A stretch of 6,138 bases of DNA. Origin: Porphyromonadaceae bacterium (GTDB lineage: Bacteria; Bacteroidota; Bacteroidia; Bacteroidales; Tannerellaceae). The position numbers and the translations under genes were made by a program. Positions 4,828 through 6,138 of the stretch are shown here, piece by piece; positions within the stretch are counted from its first letter, which is position 1, and every line of letters begins with the position of its first letter. The notes beneath the pieces are model-generated. The model saw nothing but the letters and a program-made list of their open reading frames with translations. It was not told where the DNA came from and did no database searches. Where the stretch lies: assembly GCA_003517945.1 (NCBI GenBank), contig DOZP01000184.1, positions 12,853-18,990 on the forward strand. Direction: 5' to 3'.

Positions 4828-6138
4828 ATGAAGTACATTTCACAAGGAAAACAGCTAAGCCTTGAAATCTTTCGCTCCTCGCTGGATGGCTTGTCCAAAT
4901 CTAATCGTTGGGTTCAGTTGGGTGACACTCTACCCTGGGATGAGATTGAACGTTTGTATAACCACCGTTTGAATAATGGCAAGCGCGGTGCCGGCAACAA
5001 GCCCGCCCGGATGATTATCGGAGCGTTGCTCATCAAACACAAGATGAGCTTGTCTGACGAAGAAACGATTCTGGCCATTCAGGAAAATCCCTATATGCAA
5101 TATTTCGTAGGTTTGTCCGAGTTTACCGACAAACCTATCTTTGACCCTACTTTGTTTGTTGCCATTCGTAAAATATTGGGTAACAATGACTTCGGCGACA
5201 TGAGTGTATCTCTTCTGAAAATACAAGTTGAAAAGTCCAGAGTTGCCGCCGAAAAGAAGGCGAAGGAGAAGGATGATTCAAATTCAGGTTCCAGCCCTAA
5301 TACAGATACCGAATTTACCGACACCCAAGGTCGCCTTCACAAAGGCTCGTTAAAGATAGATGCCACGTGCGCGAATGCCGAAGTCCGTTACCCTACTGAT
5401 ATTGACTTGTTACACGATGGTTGCAAGGTCATCAACCGATATATCCATAAATTATGTGAGCAATTCTCACTCGTTGTTCCTGCGACTCATTACAAGGCTG
5501 CCCGTTCTGCTTATCTGGAAGTGATCAAACTCAAGAAACGTAGTAAGAAAGCAATACGGACAGGTAAATCCTTGTTGCTGACCTATTTGATCCGTGACCT
5601 GCGTAGCTTTATCAATCTGATAGCCGTAAACGGCACACATCTGTTTGACAGTCTGAATTGCCATCAACGGAAGGTAGCCATAGCCATCATCCGGATGTAT
5701 TACCAACAATTACAAATGTTTAAAGACGGTACTCATACCTGTGCAGACCGTATTGTGAGCATTTTCCAGTCTCATGTACGTCCCATTGTGCGCGGCAAAT
5801 CCAAGTCTCCGACCGAGTTCGGCGCCAAGATAGGTGCCAGTATCGTGAAAGGGTACACCTTTGTAGACGATCATAGTTGGGATGCTTACAACGAATCGGC
5901 CGATTTAGCCCTTCAAGTAGAACTTTACCGACAACGTTTCGGTTTTCTCCCCGCCAGGCTTTATGCAGATAAGATTTATATGTGCAAAGAGAACCGCAGG
6001 CTGATGAAAGAGTTGGAGATCCAAGCCATGGGAAAACCATTAGGGAGACCACCTAAAGAATCGAAAATCCAGGAGTATCAATCTAAAATGGCAGAAGCAG
6101 TGGGAGAACGCAATGAGATAGAAGCTACTTTTGGTACC
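4828..6138 (+). CDS. IS1182/IS5-type DDE transposase (partial, 3' end outside window)
   Basis: The frame is open from ATG 4828 to the last base, 437 codons with no stop. The N-terminal part (about 30-110) has the InsH/DUF772-like helical region with PARMIIGALLIKHKMSLSDEETILAIQENPYMQYF. A charged low-complexity linker (about 135-165, KKAKEKDDSNSGSS) follows. The catalytic domain then has Asp178 in KIDATCANAEVRYPTD, Asp381 in LYADKIYMCKENRR and Glu432 in RNEIEATFG, the three acidic residues expected of an RNase H-like transposase that cuts and joins IS ends. The long insertion between the first two Asp residues is usual in this family. About 50-100 residues are probably missing at the right edge. 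There is no frameshift, so the copy appears functional as far as it is seen. Family level is confident; the exact IS name is not claimed. Confidence 0.92.
   Translation, partial: MKYISQGKQLSLEIFRSSLDGLSKSNRWVQLGDTLPWDEIERLYNHRLNNGKRGAGNKPARMIIGALLIKHKMSLSDEETILAIQENPYMQYFVGLSEFTDKPIFDPTLFVAIRKILGNNDFGDMSVSLLKIQVEKSRVAAEKKAKEKDDSNSGSSPNTDTEFTDTQGRLHKGSLKIDATCANAEVRYPTDIDLLHDGCKVINRYIHKLCEQFSLVVPATHYKAARSAYLEVIKLKKRSKKAIRTGKSLLLTYLIRDLRSFINLIAVNGTHLFDSLNCHQRKVAIAIIRMYYQQLQMFKDGTHTCADRIVSIFQSHVRPIVRGKSKSPTEFGAKIGASIVKGYTFVDDHSWDAYNESADLALQVELYRQRFGFLPARLYADKIYMCKENRRLMKELEIQAMGKPLGRPPKESKIQEYQSKMAEAVGERNEIEATFGT

Larger units (their letters stand above)
4660..6138 (+). mobile_element. Insertion sequence, IS1182-like, left part only
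   Basis: The transposase gene at 4828 with its own promoter marks an insertion sequence whose right end is beyond the window. The left boundary is an estimate: it most likely lies between the orphan start near 4627 and about 4760, where the nested inverted repeats are. Without the right end, neither the terminal repeats nor a target duplication can be fixed. Confidence 0.6.

Noticed and set aside
4930..6052. Four minus-strand frames within the transposase region.
   Set aside because: All are antisense shadows of a continuous transposase frame with clear catalytic motifs.

Overview
The window looks like a chromosomal stretch from a gut Bacteroidales bacterium (Bacteroides or Parabacteroides type). 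The reasons are promoter boxes of the Bacteroidetes TAnnTTTG form, lipoproteins with acidic residues just after the lipid cysteine, an S41 protease of the tricorn-like Bacteroidetes type, and a DUF3316-like protein. The genus call is inference.

Left part (1-1690): the 3' end of a DUF3316-like gene, then a lipoprotein S41 peptidase very probably in the same transcript, then a tRNA-Leu(UAG) with its own promoter and two stacked hairpin terminators.

Middle (1690-3576): a complete, intact-looking bacterial group IIC intron. It encodes a reverse transcriptase/maturase without an endonuclease domain. The ribozyme core can be read directly: domain V with a CGC triad, domain VI with a bulged branch-point adenosine, and a 3' end in AT. 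The intron sits directly after the T-tract of the tRNA terminator, the known target preference of class IIC introns.

Right-middle (3577-4827): a convergent, AT-rich lipoprotein gene whose C-terminal half is one beta/gamma-crystallin-like domain. Two perfect palindromes lie in its leader and promoter region. Then come about 500 bases without an intact gene: a coding-like remnant ending in a membrane segment, an orphan promoter followed by a 12-codon start, and a nest of inverted repeats.

Right end (4828-6138): a large open frame that runs off the window, an IS1182/IS5-type DDE transposase. All three catalytic acidic residues are inside the window, but the C-terminus and the right inverted repeat are not.

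Overall this is a core-genome segment (protease, tRNA) followed by an accessory segment built up by a retroelement, an AT-rich lipoprotein gene and an insertion sequence. I see no CRISPR array, toxin-antitoxin pair or multi-gene defence system. The most interesting items are the textbook IIC insertion at a terminator, the crystallin lipoprotein with its palindromic leader, and the gene debris between that gene and the IS.
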